Made by a program: the position numbers and the translations under genes. A DNA stretch of 64,000 nucleotides from Henriciella litoralis (GTDB taxonomy: Bacteria > Pseudomonadota > Alphaproteobacteria > Caulobacterales > Hyphomonadaceae). The notes below the pieces were generated by a model that worked only from the letters and a program-made list of their open reading frames with translations, did no database searches and was not told the DNA's origin. The stretch spans positions 434,001-498,000 of the forward strand of contig NZ_NCSS01000006.1 in NCBI RefSeq assembly GCF_002088935.1. The letters run 5' to 3'. The first letter of the stretch is position 1. Each line of letters opens with the position of its first letter. Below are positions 19,660 to 28,434 of the stretch, piece after piece.

Positions 19660-20892
19660 TTAGCTCTTCGCGAGCTGGAACTGGCCAACATTGATACGGC
19701 CATTGCTGAAGCCCGCCTCACAGTAGCTCAGATAAAACCGCCAGAGACGCCTGAACCGTTCATCAAATCCGAACGTCTGGATACGGTCCCAGGCGTCCTC
19801 GAACCGCTGCGCCCAGAGCTTCAGCGTGTGCGCATAGTCCTGCCCAAAGTAGTGGACGCCATCATAGCGAAGACCCGCCGCCTGGAACTGGGCCTTCAGC
19901 GCGTCTTCACTTGGCAGCATCCCGCCGGGAAAGATGTACCGCTGAATGAAGTCGGCCCGTTTGCGGTAGGTCTTGAAGAGCTCGTTGTCGATTGTGATGA
20001 TCTGGAGCGCGGCCCGCGAAGAGTCTTTCAGCGTTTCACGAACCTTGGCGAAATAGCTGGGCCAATAGCTTTCGCCGACCGCCTCGAACATCTCGATTGA
20101 AGCAACACCATCATACTGGCCTTCATGGTCTCGATAGTCCTGAAGCCTGATGTCCACGCGCTCCGACAGGCCTTCACGCTGCATACGCTCCATCGCGTAG
20201 TCACGCTGGGCCTCGGAAATCGTCAGACAGGTAACCCTGGAGCCGCGCACCTTTGCTGCGTACTCGGCAAATCCACCCCACCCACACCCGATCTCCAGGA
20301 GGCTGCTGTCAGGACCGGCGCCGATCTCGTCTGCTATGCGCGCATACTTGGCCGTCTGCGCTTGTTGCAGCGACATATTCGGCTTGTCGAAAAGGGCTGA
20401 CGAGTAGGTCATCGTCTCGTCCAGCCAGGACGAATAGAAGTCGTTTCCGAGATCATAGTGCGCCATGATATTGCGGCGCGCGCCAGAGCGGCTGTTGCGA
20501 TTAAACAAGTGCCGCAATTTGTTTATCAGCCTCATGATCACGCCGCCGACCGCGAGCTTGCCGGCCGATTCGAAGTTTTCGGAAAAGAATTCGAGGACTT
20601 CGGTCAGATCCGGTGTCGTCCAATCTCCATCCATATAGCTTTCGGCAAAGCCGATGTCGCCATTGGCCAGGGCGCGCTGGGAAAATCCAAATCGAATCAC
20701 ATCCACGACGGCCGTCGGCCCTGGATTTCCATTGTCGAACAGGACTGACCGTCCATCCGGCAAATTGAACCGGATGGACCCGTTTTCGGTGCGTAGAATG
20801 AGCAATCCTGCCAGCCGAAAATTGGCGGGCACGCCGGAAAGTTGGCGCAAAGAAGAGACGCTCGCCCGGATCGTGTTTTCTTGGTTCGTCAT
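19660..20892 (-). CDS. cfa: Cyclopropane-fatty-acyl-phospholipid synthase family methyltransferase
   Basis: Adds a methylene or methyl group from S-adenosylmethionine to unsaturated acyl chains of membrane lipids. The 410-residue product has an N-terminal lipid-binding part and a Rossmann methyltransferase domain with LLEIGCGWGGFAEYAA as SAM motif I, LTISEAQ, YDGVASIEMFEAVGE and IFPGGMLPS. It is last in an operon with photolyase, flavoprotein and DUF1365 genes. Such sets belong to RpoE/ChrR singlet-oxygen regulons in Rhodobacter. It might act in cyclopropane or methylated (furan-type) fatty acid synthesis; the sequence does not decide which. Confidence 0.92.
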   Translation of the reverse strand: MTNQENTIRASVSSLRQLSGVPANFRLAGLLILRTENGSIRFNLPDGRSVLFDNGNPGPTAVVDVIRFGFSQRALANGDIGFAESYMDGDWTTPDLTEVLEFFSENFESAGKLAVGGVIMRLINKLRHLFNRNSRSGARRNIMAHYDLGNDFYSSWLDETMTYSSALFDKPNMSLQQAQTAKYARIADEIGAGPDSSLLEIGCGWGGFAEYAAKVRGSRVTCLTISEAQRDYAMERMQREGLSERVDIRLQDYRDHEGQYDGVASIEMFEAVGESYWPSYFAKVRETLKDSSRAALQIITIDNELFKTYRKRADFIQRYIFPGGMLPSEDALKAQFQAAGLRYDGVHYFGQDYAHTLKLWAQRFEDAWDRIQTFGFDERFRRLWRFYLSYCEAGFSNGRINVGQFQLAKS

Positions 20893-20901
20893 TGTAAGCC
20901 C

Positions 20902-21690
20902 TTAAGTCTCTGAATTCGCAGATCTGGCGACTGTGAGCCTGTCTCGTTTGGTTTCAGGTCGAGAATGATATTTTGCGCCTTTTAGCCAAAGCTTCAATGC
21001 CTCCCAATGGATCGCAATGCTGACACCAAGGGTGGAGAAAGGCATTGTCAGGAACGCTGAGAGAAATGCCCGGTCGGTGGCCGGTTTTCGGCGGGTGGCG
21101 AGGGTCGCCATGTGAAGCGGCTGCCCGTCTTTGATCGTCGTCACGCCTAGATGCAGCTCATTCGCGTCAGAGCGGAGCGAGAACTGATAACGGCCCGAAA
21201 TGTCAAAAAACGGTGAGACGTGAAACGACTTCGGGGCGTTATGCCTATCCCATTCGCCGTCAATTCTCGCCGCATAAATGTGTCGATCACCAAACGTATT
21301 CCGTACTTCGTAGAGCACACCAACAGGCGAGCCATCCTGCCCCCGCGCGATCCAGATAGAGATCGGCGCAAATTTATAGAAAAGATGCCGGGGCAGGGTG
21401 ATGAGACCGACTGATGCCTCGGAGATGTCCACGCCTGCTTTGGCAAACTCGTCGGCAGCCCAACCACGCAATTCGCTCTGCCCAAGGTCGCCATGGTCTT
21501 TCCGTTTGAACGAGAACAACGCCGCACCCGTCGTGCTGAAAAGGCGGCACTGACGACCGGCCTCATCAAGGCGATCAATGTCGACCTCAATCAGAAACAT
21601 CCGGTAGCGGAACGCCGACAGGAACGGCTTGAACCGCCGATGAGTCGTGTGCCCCTTATGGACGCTGAGGGGTTTCGGCAGGTTGATCAC
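20902..21690 (-). CDS. DUF1365 family protein, GTG start
   Basis: A 262-residue member of DUF1365, a family of unknown mechanism usually found beside FAD-dependent oxidoreductases and cyclopropane synthases. Typical segments are HRRFKPFLSAFRYRMFLIEVDID, LITLPRHLFYKFAPISIWIA, VLYEVRNTFGDRHIY and KSFHVSPFFDISGRYQF. The GTG at 21690 overlaps the upstream TGA (GTGA), which marks translational coupling; the longer frame to 21771 would run into the flavoprotein gene. The likely role is modification or handling of membrane acyl chains with its two neighbours. Confidence 0.88.
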   Translation of the reverse strand: MINLPKPLSVHKGHTTHRRFKPFLSAFRYRMFLIEVDIDRLDEAGRQCRLFSTTGAALFSFKRKDHGDLGQSELRGWAADEFAKAGVDISEASVGLITLPRHLFYKFAPISIWIARGQDGSPVGVLYEVRNTFGDRHIYAARIDGEWDRHNAPKSFHVSPFFDISGRYQFSLRSDANELHLGVTTIKDGQPLHMATLATRRKPATDRAFLSAFLTMPFSTLGVSIAIHWEALKLWLKGAKYHSRPETKRDRLTVARSANSET

Positions 21691-23018
21691 TGAACGACCT
21701 TGAGGCGCGGTCTGTCTACGTCGGCCCTGTCGCGGGCAACCTCGACCAGCTCTACGCCTTCTGCCGACCATGGCACCCGCCCGCCAAGAGACAAGCCAGC
21801 ACGAAGACCGCTTTTCAGTCCGTCTTCATGAAAGCCTGACCCAGCCCACGCCCCGGCCAGCCATACGCCGCTTTCACCCTGAATGCGCTCAAGGGATCTC
21901 ACGGCCGCTTCAGCGGCGCCATCGAACTGCGGGTGGTCAAACGTCACCATCTGGAAAATGTCTTCCTCTGCCGGCGGCGTTGCCGGATTGAGCGTCACAA
22001 AGAGCGGATGCGATTTCGGCAAGTTCTGGAGACGGTTCATCCAATAGGTCAGGCAGATGTCACTCCCGGTGGACTGCGCTTCAATGACATTCCAGCTCGC
22101 CCACGCCTGCTTGCGAGACGGCATGTAGGCAGGGTCACGATGGAGAAAGATACGGTTTGGCCGGTAACGTATTGAATTCAAAAGAAAGCGATGCTCCGAA
22201 AACGCGTCGCCTGCCAGCAAGGCCCGCGACGTGTCTGTGTGCGTGGCCAGGATCACATCATCGAAAAATTCGGTTGAACCGTCCTCAAAATCGACTTTCA
22301 CCTTGTTTCCGTAGGAGACGACCGACCTAGCCGCCATCCCAAGCTTTAGCCGGTCGCCCAGCTGCGCTTTCACCTTGTCGACATAGGACCGTGACCCCCG
22401 AGTGACGGTTCTCCATACCGGGCGTTCGGCATGCATCAGTCTGTGATTTTCGAAGAACCGGAAAAAACTCATGGCCGGATAGTCGAGGATCTCCTGCGGC
22501 GGCGTCGACCAGATCGCGCCGCCCATCGGCAGAATATAATTCTGCTTGAAATCATCGCTGAACCTCTTCTGCTTGAGCCAGATGCCAAGGCTTTCAGACC
22601 CTACGTTTCCAGCAGCGAGCTCCGCACGGGCGACATCGTTGAACTTCAGGATCTCACGCCAGAAACTGTGAAACCGCATCCGGAAGAGATTGCGTTTGCG
22701 GGCAAACATACCGCGCACGGTCGAGGCCCACTCAAACCCGTCGGGATTAGAAACGGCGAAGCTCATATCTGTCTCTTCTGTCGAGACGTTCAACGCTTCG
22801 AAAAACCCGGTCAGGTTTGGATAGTTCAGGCCGTTATAGACGATGAAGCCCATGTCGACGCTGAGCTGAGTGCCATCATAATCGACATCGACGGTATGCG
22901 CATGGCCGCCAGCCCGCTCTCTGGCCTCAAAGACGGTGATGTCGGCGTGACCATCAAGCGCAAAAGCTGCGCCCAGACCTGATATTCCAGAGCCTATAAT
23001 GCCTATTCGTTTCGTCAT
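21687..23018 (-). CDS. NAD(P)-binding FAD-dependent oxidoreductase (amine-oxidase-like)
   Basis: A 443-residue flavoprotein. The N-terminal dinucleotide fold GIIGSGISGLGAAFAL is followed by the FAD-binding FEARERAGGHAHTV, and the C-terminal FAD contact is VWLAGAWAGSGFHEDGLKSG. Family members in this operon type are associated with unsaturated fatty acid modification under photo-oxidative stress. The exact reaction is not established from sequence. ATG at 23018 overlaps the photolyase TGA (ATGA) and its own stop overlaps the DUF1365 GTG, so three genes are chained. Confidence 0.88.
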   Translation of the reverse strand: MTKRIGIIGSGISGLGAAFALDGHADITVFEARERAGGHAHTVDVDYDGTQLSVDMGFIVYNGLNYPNLTGFFEALNVSTEETDMSFAVSNPDGFEWASTVRGMFARKRNLFRMRFHSFWREILKFNDVARAELAAGNVGSESLGIWLKQKRFSDDFKQNYILPMGGAIWSTPPQEILDYPAMSFFRFFENHRLMHAERPVWRTVTRGSRSYVDKVKAQLGDRLKLGMAARSVVSYGNKVKVDFEDGSTEFFDDVILATHTDTSRALLAGDAFSEHRFLLNSIRYRPNRIFLHRDPAYMPSRKQAWASWNVIEAQSTGSDICLTYWMNRLQNLPKSHPLFVTLNPATPPAEEDIFQMVTFDHPQFDGAAEAAVRSLERIQGESGVWLAGAWAGSGFHEDGLKSGLRAGLSLGGRVPWSAEGVELVEVARDRADVDRPRLKVVQ

Positions 23019-24472
23019 GCGTCCTGCTTCTCTTTCAGGGTGTCCCAAGCATCGAGCGCTTTTTGCCGACCTTCGGCGTGCTTGATAATCGGCTTGGGGT
23101 AGGTATCGCCGAGTTTAACACCGGCTTTTTCTAGTACGTCCGAGGGGGCCTCCCAGGGCGCATGCAAATATTTGCCGGGCAGGTCTTTTAGTTCCGGGCA
23201 CCATTTACGGACATATTTGCCGGTTTCATCGAACTTCTGCCCTTGAGTGATCGGATTGAAAATCCGGAAATAGGGCGACGCATCCGCGCCTGAACCGGCC
23301 GTCCATTGCCAGCCCGCGGCATTTGATGCGGGGTCTGCATCAACCAGCGTGTCCCAGAACCAGGTTTCACCGTCGCGCCAATGGATCAGCAAATGCTTGG
23401 TCAACAAGGATGCCACGATCATGCGGACACGGTTGTGCATCCATCCTGTATGCCAGAGCTGCCGCAACCCAGCGTCAACGATCGGATAGCCCGTTTGCCC
23501 ATCCTGCCAGGCCTCAAGCGCGCTTTTGTTCTTGCGCCACGGCATCTCGTCGAATTTCTTGTTGTAGTTTTCCCAACCAAAATCAGGGTTGTGATAATAG
23601 AGAACGTAGGAAAACTCGCGCCAGACTACCTCTGACAGAAACGTCCACGCGCTATCATCCTCCTTCAAGCCGCGATTGATTCTCCCGGTAACAGATCGCC
23701 AGATCTGCGCCGGACTGATTTCACCATGAGCGAGATGCGGGGATAGACCCGACGTCCCATTACTGATGTCTGGCCTGTCTCGCGCCGTTTTGTAGGATCT
23801 GAGGCCATCATCGAGAAAGTCAGAGAGCCGCTCCTTCGCGCCCGCTTCGCCGGGTTGCCAAAGATCGGAAAATCCCTCTGACCAGTCCGGGTTTTCCGGG
23901 TGCAGGCCCCAGTCTTCAATCCTGTCGCCGTCTATTCCCGCTCCCGAAAAGCTCTCAGGCGTGGAGAAAGGTGAGGGGGCTGAATAGGTGGCTTTCACCG
24001 ACTTCCAGTAGGGCGTGAAAACCTTGTAATAGCCACCGGACGTCGTTTCATAGCTCCACGGCTCCGTCAGCAGGCAGGTGTTGAATGATTTGGCCTCAAT
24101 GCCATCATCCGTCAGAGCTGACTTGATACTGGAATCGATTTCACGCTCTGGCTTTCCATAGCGTCGGCCCCAATACACCGCACCAGCCCCAATTTCATCA
24201 ACCAGTTCTGGAATGATCTTTCTCGCATCTCCGCATCGACAGATCAGTTTGCCACCCTTTTCAGATATATCAGACCGCAGGGATTTCAGGGATTTATCCA
24301 GCCACCACTTCGAAGCACCGCCGCGCGCACGAAGATTGGCACCATCCTCCAGAATATAGACAGGATAGATGTCTCCGCCTCGCTCCATAGCGGCTGCCAG
24401 CGCCGCGTGGTCGTTGAGTCGTAGGTCATTGCGAAACCATACGATGACCGGTTTTTTATTTGATGCAGCCAG
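23015..24472 (-). CDS. phrB: Deoxyribodipyrimidine photolyase, probable CTG start
   Basis: Light-dependent repair of pyrimidine dimers with FAD and an antenna cofactor. The first in-frame ATG is at 24388, but the conserved N-terminal motif KKPVIVWFRNDLRLNDHAAL lies upstream of it and must be translated. Upstream to the in-frame stop there is no ATG, GTG or TTG. A CTG at 24472 has AAGGAG 8 bases before it, so I place the start there (485 residues). The FAD domain shows GLSPHLAHGEISPAQIW, WREFSYVLYYHNPDF, YPIVDAGLRQLWHTGWMHNRVRM and VDADPASNAAGWQWTAGSGADASPYFRIFNP. It heads a four-gene operon. Confidence 0.85.
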   Translation of the reverse strand: MAASNKKPVIVWFRNDLRLNDHAALAAAMERGGDIYPVYILEDGANLRARGGASKWWLDKSLKSLRSDISEKGGKLICRCGDARKIIPELVDEIGAGAVYWGRRYGKPEREIDSSIKSALTDDGIEAKSFNTCLLTEPWSYETTSGGYYKVFTPYWKSVKATYSAPSPFSTPESFSGAGIDGDRIEDWGLHPENPDWSEGFSDLWQPGEAGAKERLSDFLDDGLRSYKTARDRPDISNGTSGLSPHLAHGEISPAQIWRSVTGRINRGLKEDDSAWTFLSEVVWREFSYVLYYHNPDFGWENYNKKFDEMPWRKNKSALEAWQDGQTGYPIVDAGLRQLWHTGWMHNRVRMIVASLLTKHLLIHWRDGETWFWDTLVDADPASNAAGWQWTAGSGADASPYFRIFNPITQGQKFDETGKYVRKWCPELKDLPGKYLHAPWEAPSDVLEKAGVKLGDTYPKPIIKHAEGRQKALDAWDTLKEKQDA

Positions 24473-24480
24473 GGCGACAG

Positions 24481-24486
24481 CTCCTT
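24481..24486 (-). promoter_or_regulatory. Strong ribosome binding site that decides the CTG start of photolyase
   Basis: AAGGAG on the minus strand with an 8-base spacer to CTG at 24472-24470. No conventional start codon lies within reach of it in the photolyase frame. Confidence 0.65.
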
Positions 24487-24503
24487 CAGAACTTGTATGT
24501 ACT

Positions 24504-24531
24504 GTTACGATCCAAATGCGTGCTTGGATCA
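24504..24531 (-). promoter_or_regulatory. RpoE (ChrR-type) promoter of the photolyase operon
   Basis: On the minus strand, TGATCC (24531-24526), exactly 18 bases, then TAAC (24507-24504). This is a full match to the published alphaproteobacterial RpoE consensus TGATCC-N18-TAA[GCT]. The start of transcription would be near 24498, leaving about 25 bases before the CTG codon, and upstream in-frame codons would not be transcribed. Confidence 0.7.
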
Positions 24532-24616
24532 GCCAGTCGAGCAGCTATCTTGATCGCTGGCGCAGGCAAACGGTTTTCGCTAGGCAGCCACGACGTTGAC
24601 CGGACCGGCGGACGGA

Positions 24617-26083
24617 ATGAATGATTTGAGAATGAAACAGCAACTTCCAGAGATTCTCGCACAGGCCAGTACGCGTCGTATTCTATGCGTCGGCGATCTG
24701 ATGCTAGATCGCTTCGTTTATGGGGCCGTCGACCGAATTTCTCCGGAATCGCCCGTGCCGGTCCTTCGCAAGACCCATACGGTTGAGATGCTCGGCGGGG
24801 CAGGCAACGTCGCGCGCAACATGGCCGCCATGGGCCTGAAGGTGATCATGGCAGGCCTCGTCGGCGAAGACGATTCCGGGCGTCGCTTGGTCGAATTACT
24901 CGATGAGAATGATCGCATCGAAACCCGAATTGTTTCGACTGCGCAATTTCAAACCGTCGTGAAGTCCAGATTTGTGGCCAGAAACCAGCAATTGCTGAGG
25001 GTCGACTCCGAGCAGGCCAACCCGTCTCTTGATGCGCCGGCAAAAAAACTCGTCGAGTTGATTGAGAAAGCTGCACCGGACTGCGACGCAATTGTGGTCT
25101 CGGACTACGCCAAGGGCGCCATCAATCCTGATGTTTTCGCTGCCTGTAGGAACGCGGCGAGCCGTCATTCCATTCCGTTGCTAGTCGATCCGAAGTCCCG
25201 AGACTTCTCAATCTATGCTGGCGCCACCCTCATCAAACCCAATGCCAGTGAACTGGCGGCCGCCACCTCTCTTCCATGCACGGCGGATGAAGACATTGAG
25301 GCGGCTCTCGATGCTGCTTCGAACAAAGTCGAAGGCGCGAGTATCGTCGTCACACGTGCCGGAAGAGGGATGTCCTGGCTAGAGGAAGGCCACGTGTCGC
25401 ACAAACGCGGTGAAGCCCGTCAGGTCTTTGACGTGTCCGGGGCAGGCGACACAAGCATGGCGGCGCTCGCGCTCGGCCTCGCATCAGGCGCATCGCTTGA
25501 ACAGTCCGTTTCGCTGGCCGTCACCGCATCTGGCATCGCCGTTTCGAAGACGGGCACTGCAACAGTAGATGCCGATGAGATCATCGCAGCCTTACGGACC
25601 GGCCAGATCGACAGAACAGGCGTCGTGCTGGGGCGCGATGCCCTCATAGATCAGGTGCAGAAGTGGAAGTCAGCCGGCTTGCGTGTCGGCTTCACCAACG
25701 GGTGTTTTGATATTCTCCACACCGGCCATCTATCATTGCTGGAAACCTCGAGAGAAAATTGTGACCGGCTTGTCGTCGCGATCAATACAGATGCGTCTGT
25801 GCGACGGCTTAAGGGCGATGAGAGACCGATCAATTCCGAAGCTGACCGCGCCAGATTATTAGCCGGCATGACGGTCGTCGATGCTGTCACCAATTTCGAT
25901 GAAGATACGCCAGCCGAGCTGATCGCAAGCCTGATCCCCGACGTGCTGATCAAGGGTGGGGACTACTCGATTGAAACAATCGTCGGCGCCGATGTTGTAA
26001 GGTCTGCAGGCGGCGAGGTGCTGATCGTGCCGCTCGTGCCCGGCCAGTCCACCACCGGCATTATCGAGAGATCGCGGCGCTAG
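24617..26083 (+). CDS. hldE: Bifunctional heptose-7-phosphate kinase / heptose-1-phosphate adenylyltransferase
   Basis: Makes ADP-heptose precursors for the lipopolysaccharide core. Residues 1-320 are a PfkB-type kinase with VEMLGGAGNVARNM, DYAKGAIN and the catalytic GAGD at 275-278. Residues 350-488 are a nucleotidyltransferase with FTNGCFDILHTGH (HTGH at 368-371) and IKGGDYSIETIVGA. Both domains look complete. I chose ATG 24617 (MNDLRMKQQ); TTG 24596 and ATG 24632 are alternatives. Its stop codon overlaps the convergent DUF3089-like stop by two bases. Confidence 0.93.
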   Translation: MNDLRMKQQLPEILAQASTRRILCVGDLMLDRFVYGAVDRISPESPVPVLRKTHTVEMLGGAGNVARNMAAMGLKVIMAGLVGEDDSGRRLVELLDENDRIETRIVSTAQFQTVVKSRFVARNQQLLRVDSEQANPSLDAPAKKLVELIEKAAPDCDAIVVSDYAKGAINPDVFAACRNAASRHSIPLLVDPKSRDFSIYAGATLIKPNASELAAATSLPCTADEDIEAALDAASNKVEGASIVVTRAGRGMSWLEEGHVSHKRGEARQVFDVSGAGDTSMAALALGLASGASLEQSVSLAVTASGIAVSKTGTATVDADEIIAALRTGQIDRTGVVLGRDALIDQVQKWKSAGLRVGFTNGCFDILHTGHLSLLETSRENCDRLVVAINTDASVRRLKGDERPINSEADRARLLAGMTVVDAVTNFDEDTPAELIASLIPDVLIKGGDYSIETIVGADVVRSAGGEVLIVPLVPGQSTTGIIERSRR

Positions 26084-26976
26084 TTGCCGCGTTCGCCCGA
26101 AATATCGGTCTCCGAATTTGGTCGCCGGATCGGCGCGACATCCACCACCTCATCCGCAGCCCAACTATCGAAAGGCTCGGCCGGTTTGACCGCATTGTCA
26201 TCCAGCCAGGCAGACAGCGTCTCGGCGCGTTCGTCTACGACACCGCCCAGGGGCGCCTCTGCGCTATAACTCAATGGCGGGTGGGCAAGCGTTGGCATGA
26301 AGAATCGGGTTTTTGTCTTGGATGCCGATAGGGTCGTTGCGACCGCACACGCGTCGAAGGCAGGACTGCAGGCACCAACCTTGTCAGTCCATTCTGTGGC
26401 ATCCACACCCTCAGGCAAAAGCACGCCAGCAAAGCGGTTCCGGAACGCCTCATCATCAGGCAGTTCTTTTAGCGCAGCTTCCAGAAGAGTGACTGTATCC
26501 GGCGCCGCCAATATCATCAGACCGCGCTGACGATTATTTGCCGCAAGATAACGACGCATTGCATCAGAAACATCTGATGCCGATGTCTTCAAGCCTTCCA
26601 CGCGAGCTTTCGCGGACGAGGCCGGAGATGGCGCGCGATAAGCGGGCGCATAAACTATTGCCGACTCGGGCTGAAGGCCTGCGCCCTCAGCAAAGGCATC
26701 ATAGTCAGCCTTTTGCGCATCACTTTCTGCCGGGATCAGTCCCTTGGGTGCTGGTGTTGTGGTCGGTGGCGCAAGCACAAACACATCCACGCCCCAAGGC
26801 GTCGCCCAACCACCCTCTGGCGTTTCAGCCGGGCGTTCAAACCAGGTTTCGTTGTAGGAATAATCCGGTGTGATGGCGTCTGTATCCGACCGACCAAGAA
26901 ATGCGGAATAGCCAACATCCTTCAGCGCAATCCAGGCCACAATGACGACGAAGACAGCGATGAGTATGCGGCGCAT
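26080..26976 (-). CDS. DUF3089-like membrane-anchored protein without visible catalytic serine motif
   Basis: A 298-residue protein with an N-terminal membrane anchor (ILIAVFVVIVAWIALKDVGY). The DVFVLAPPTTT strand and IVYAPAYRAP segment match the DUF3089 alpha/beta-hydrolase-like family. The usual GHSQG nucleophile elbow seems replaced by LMILAAPDT, so hydrolase activity is doubtful. The C-terminal part is rich in acidic residues. The gene is two bases from the DUF6285 gene and may be in one operon with it. The function is unknown. Confidence 0.65.
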   Translation of the reverse strand: MRRILIAVFVVIVAWIALKDVGYSAFLGRSDTDAITPDYSYNETWFERPAETPEGGWATPWGVDVFVLAPPTTTPAPKGLIPAESDAQKADYDAFAEGAGLQPESAIVYAPAYRAPSPASSAKARVEGLKTSASDVSDAMRRYLAANNRQRGLMILAAPDTVTLLEAALKELPDDEAFRNRFAGVLLPEGVDATEWTDKVGACSPAFDACAVATTLSASKTKTRFFMPTLAHPPLSYSAEAPLGGVVDERAETLSAWLDDNAVKPAEPFDSWAADEVVDVAPIRRPNSETDISGERGN

Positions 26977-26978
26977 CT

Positions 26979-27356
26979 TTACTCCTTGAGGGCGTCGGCC
27001 AGCCCCGAATATCCAGGTTGATCGACTTTTAGCTGCGCGATTGCGGTCTTTTTGAGGTGATCGAGCAATTGGTCCGACTCGATTGTGAGGTCGCCAGCAC
27101 GAATAGCATCGCGCAGGTCTCGGTTCAGTTTTTCGATAGAGGAGGTGCCATTGTCCGAAAGCAGGGCCTGAAGCCGCCCCAACTCGGCAGCATCATTCGA
27201 GTCCCGGCTTTCAAGGTCGCGAAGAATTGTCGCCAGTACGTTTGACGCGACGCGGGCGTGGAAGGCAGCGCGCCCGGTGAGTTCAGGCATCGCGGTTTGA
27301 TCTACGAAATTCTTCACAGACTGCACCAGCTCGGTGACGCTTGGTTGATTATGCAT
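26979..27356 (-). CDS. DUF6285 family protein
   Basis: A 125-residue helical protein (MHNQPSVTELVQSVKNFVDQ, ending GYSGLADALKE) of the DUF6285 type, commonly encoded beside phosphotransferase-family kinases in acyl-CoA metabolism loci. Its ATG at 27356 lies 8 bases inside the end of the upstream kinase-like gene, which fits co-expression. The in-frame extension to 27434 runs fully within that gene and is unlikely. There is no catalytic motif, and its role is not known. Confidence 0.75.
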   Translation of the reverse strand: MHNQPSVTELVQSVKNFVDQTAMPELTGRAAFHARVASNVLATILRDLESRDSNDAAELGRLQALLSDNGTSSIEKLNRDLRDAIRAGDLTIESDQLLDHLKKTAIAQLKVDQPGYSGLADALKE

Positions 27357-28356
27357 GGCGCTGGCGCTCCAGAAGGTTGATGAGGTCCATCTCTGTCTCT
27401 GACACACGGCGCCCGATCGCGGCGCGCTCAACACTCGGGTCTGCGCCAGACCTGAACGATTCGTACATCAGCATGCACATGATGCCCCATTTCATACTGC
27501 CCAGCATGTCCCACCAGTCGATGTCGGCTGGTTTTATCTCCACGCCGCCTGACGCCGCATAGGCGTCAAGAAAGGGCTCAAGATCGCCGAAGCCACCGAG
27601 ACGCTTGTCCGAATGACCAAACCGCCAGGAATTAGTGCACATCCAGCCAATGTCTTCACGCGGATCGCCAATGTGGGCGAGTTCCCAGTCCAGCACGGCG
27701 GCGAGACCTGACTCATCAACCATGATGTTGCCCAGTCGGAAATCTCCATGAACGACGACGGTAGGCAGGGGCGCGGGCGCATTCTCACGCAACCACACCA
27801 TGGCAAGATCGAAGATCGGACGACAGACCTCTCTCGACTGGTAGATATTCTCGTAATAGGCGAGTTGATCCAGGCCGCTACTCGGTTTCAGAACCGGAAC
27901 TTGCGCACTATCGATGGCATGAATACCCGCCAACGCGCGGCCGCACTGCTCGGGCAACACATCTCTGGCCGTGGCGAACTTATCGTCACGCAATATCCGC
28001 CGGGCAATTGTTTCACCTTGAATGCGCGACATCAGAAAACCGCTGCCCATATCGTCATCTTCGTCGAGAACATGGACGACACCGGGCACAGGAACGGCGC
28101 CTTGGTGAGCCTGCCGGATAACCTTTGCCTCATTCTCAAGCCCAATCGCGGCAGACCCCATCGACTGTTCGGCACCCGGCGGCGCACGGCGCAAGATCAG
28201 GTCCGAAGGACCTGACTCTGCGTCGAGCGCAATTAACCAGGTCTCCTGGCTGGCTCCGCCGGAGAGGCGATTTGCCGATTGAAGAACGGTGTTGTGTCCA
28301 TACACCCGGCGAAGGACAGACTGGAGCCTGTCATTGAATTCTTGCGTGTCACTCAT
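27349..28356 (-). CDS. Phosphotransferase (APH/ACAD10-type kinase) family protein
   Basis: A 335-residue protein of the aminoglycoside-phosphotransferase-like kinase fold, similar to the kinase part of ACAD10/11. It has the Brenner motif VVHGDFRLGN, the metal-binding AVLDWELAHIGDPREDIGW and an N-terminal LSGGASQETWLI nucleotide loop. Family members phosphorylate small hydroxylated compounds, for example 4-hydroxyacyl-CoA; an antibiotic resistance role is not implied. The start is ATG 28356; a GTG three codons earlier is possible. Confidence 0.85.
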   Translation of the reverse strand: MSDTQEFNDRLQSVLRRVYGHNTVLQSANRLSGGASQETWLIALDAESGPSDLILRRAPPGAEQSMGSAAIGLENEAKVIRQAHQGAVPVPGVVHVLDEDDDMGSGFLMSRIQGETIARRILRDDKFATARDVLPEQCGRALAGIHAIDSAQVPVLKPSSGLDQLAYYENIYQSREVCRPIFDLAMVWLRENAPAPLPTVVVHGDFRLGNIMVDESGLAAVLDWELAHIGDPREDIGWMCTNSWRFGHSDKRLGGFGDLEPFLDAYAASGGVEIKPADIDWWDMLGSMKWGIMCMLMYESFRSGADPSVERAAIGRRVSETEMDLINLLERQRHA

Positions 28357-28434
28357 CTTCGCCACATTTAACCGAAATCATAACATCTCCAACCCATACT
28401 CAACGTCAACCAATGCGAATTCAGGAGCGCCTTG

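Noticed and set aside
24388..24388. ATG at 24388 as photolyase start
   Set aside because: It would remove the conserved WFRNDLRL motif that every photolyase needs and has no ribosome binding site.
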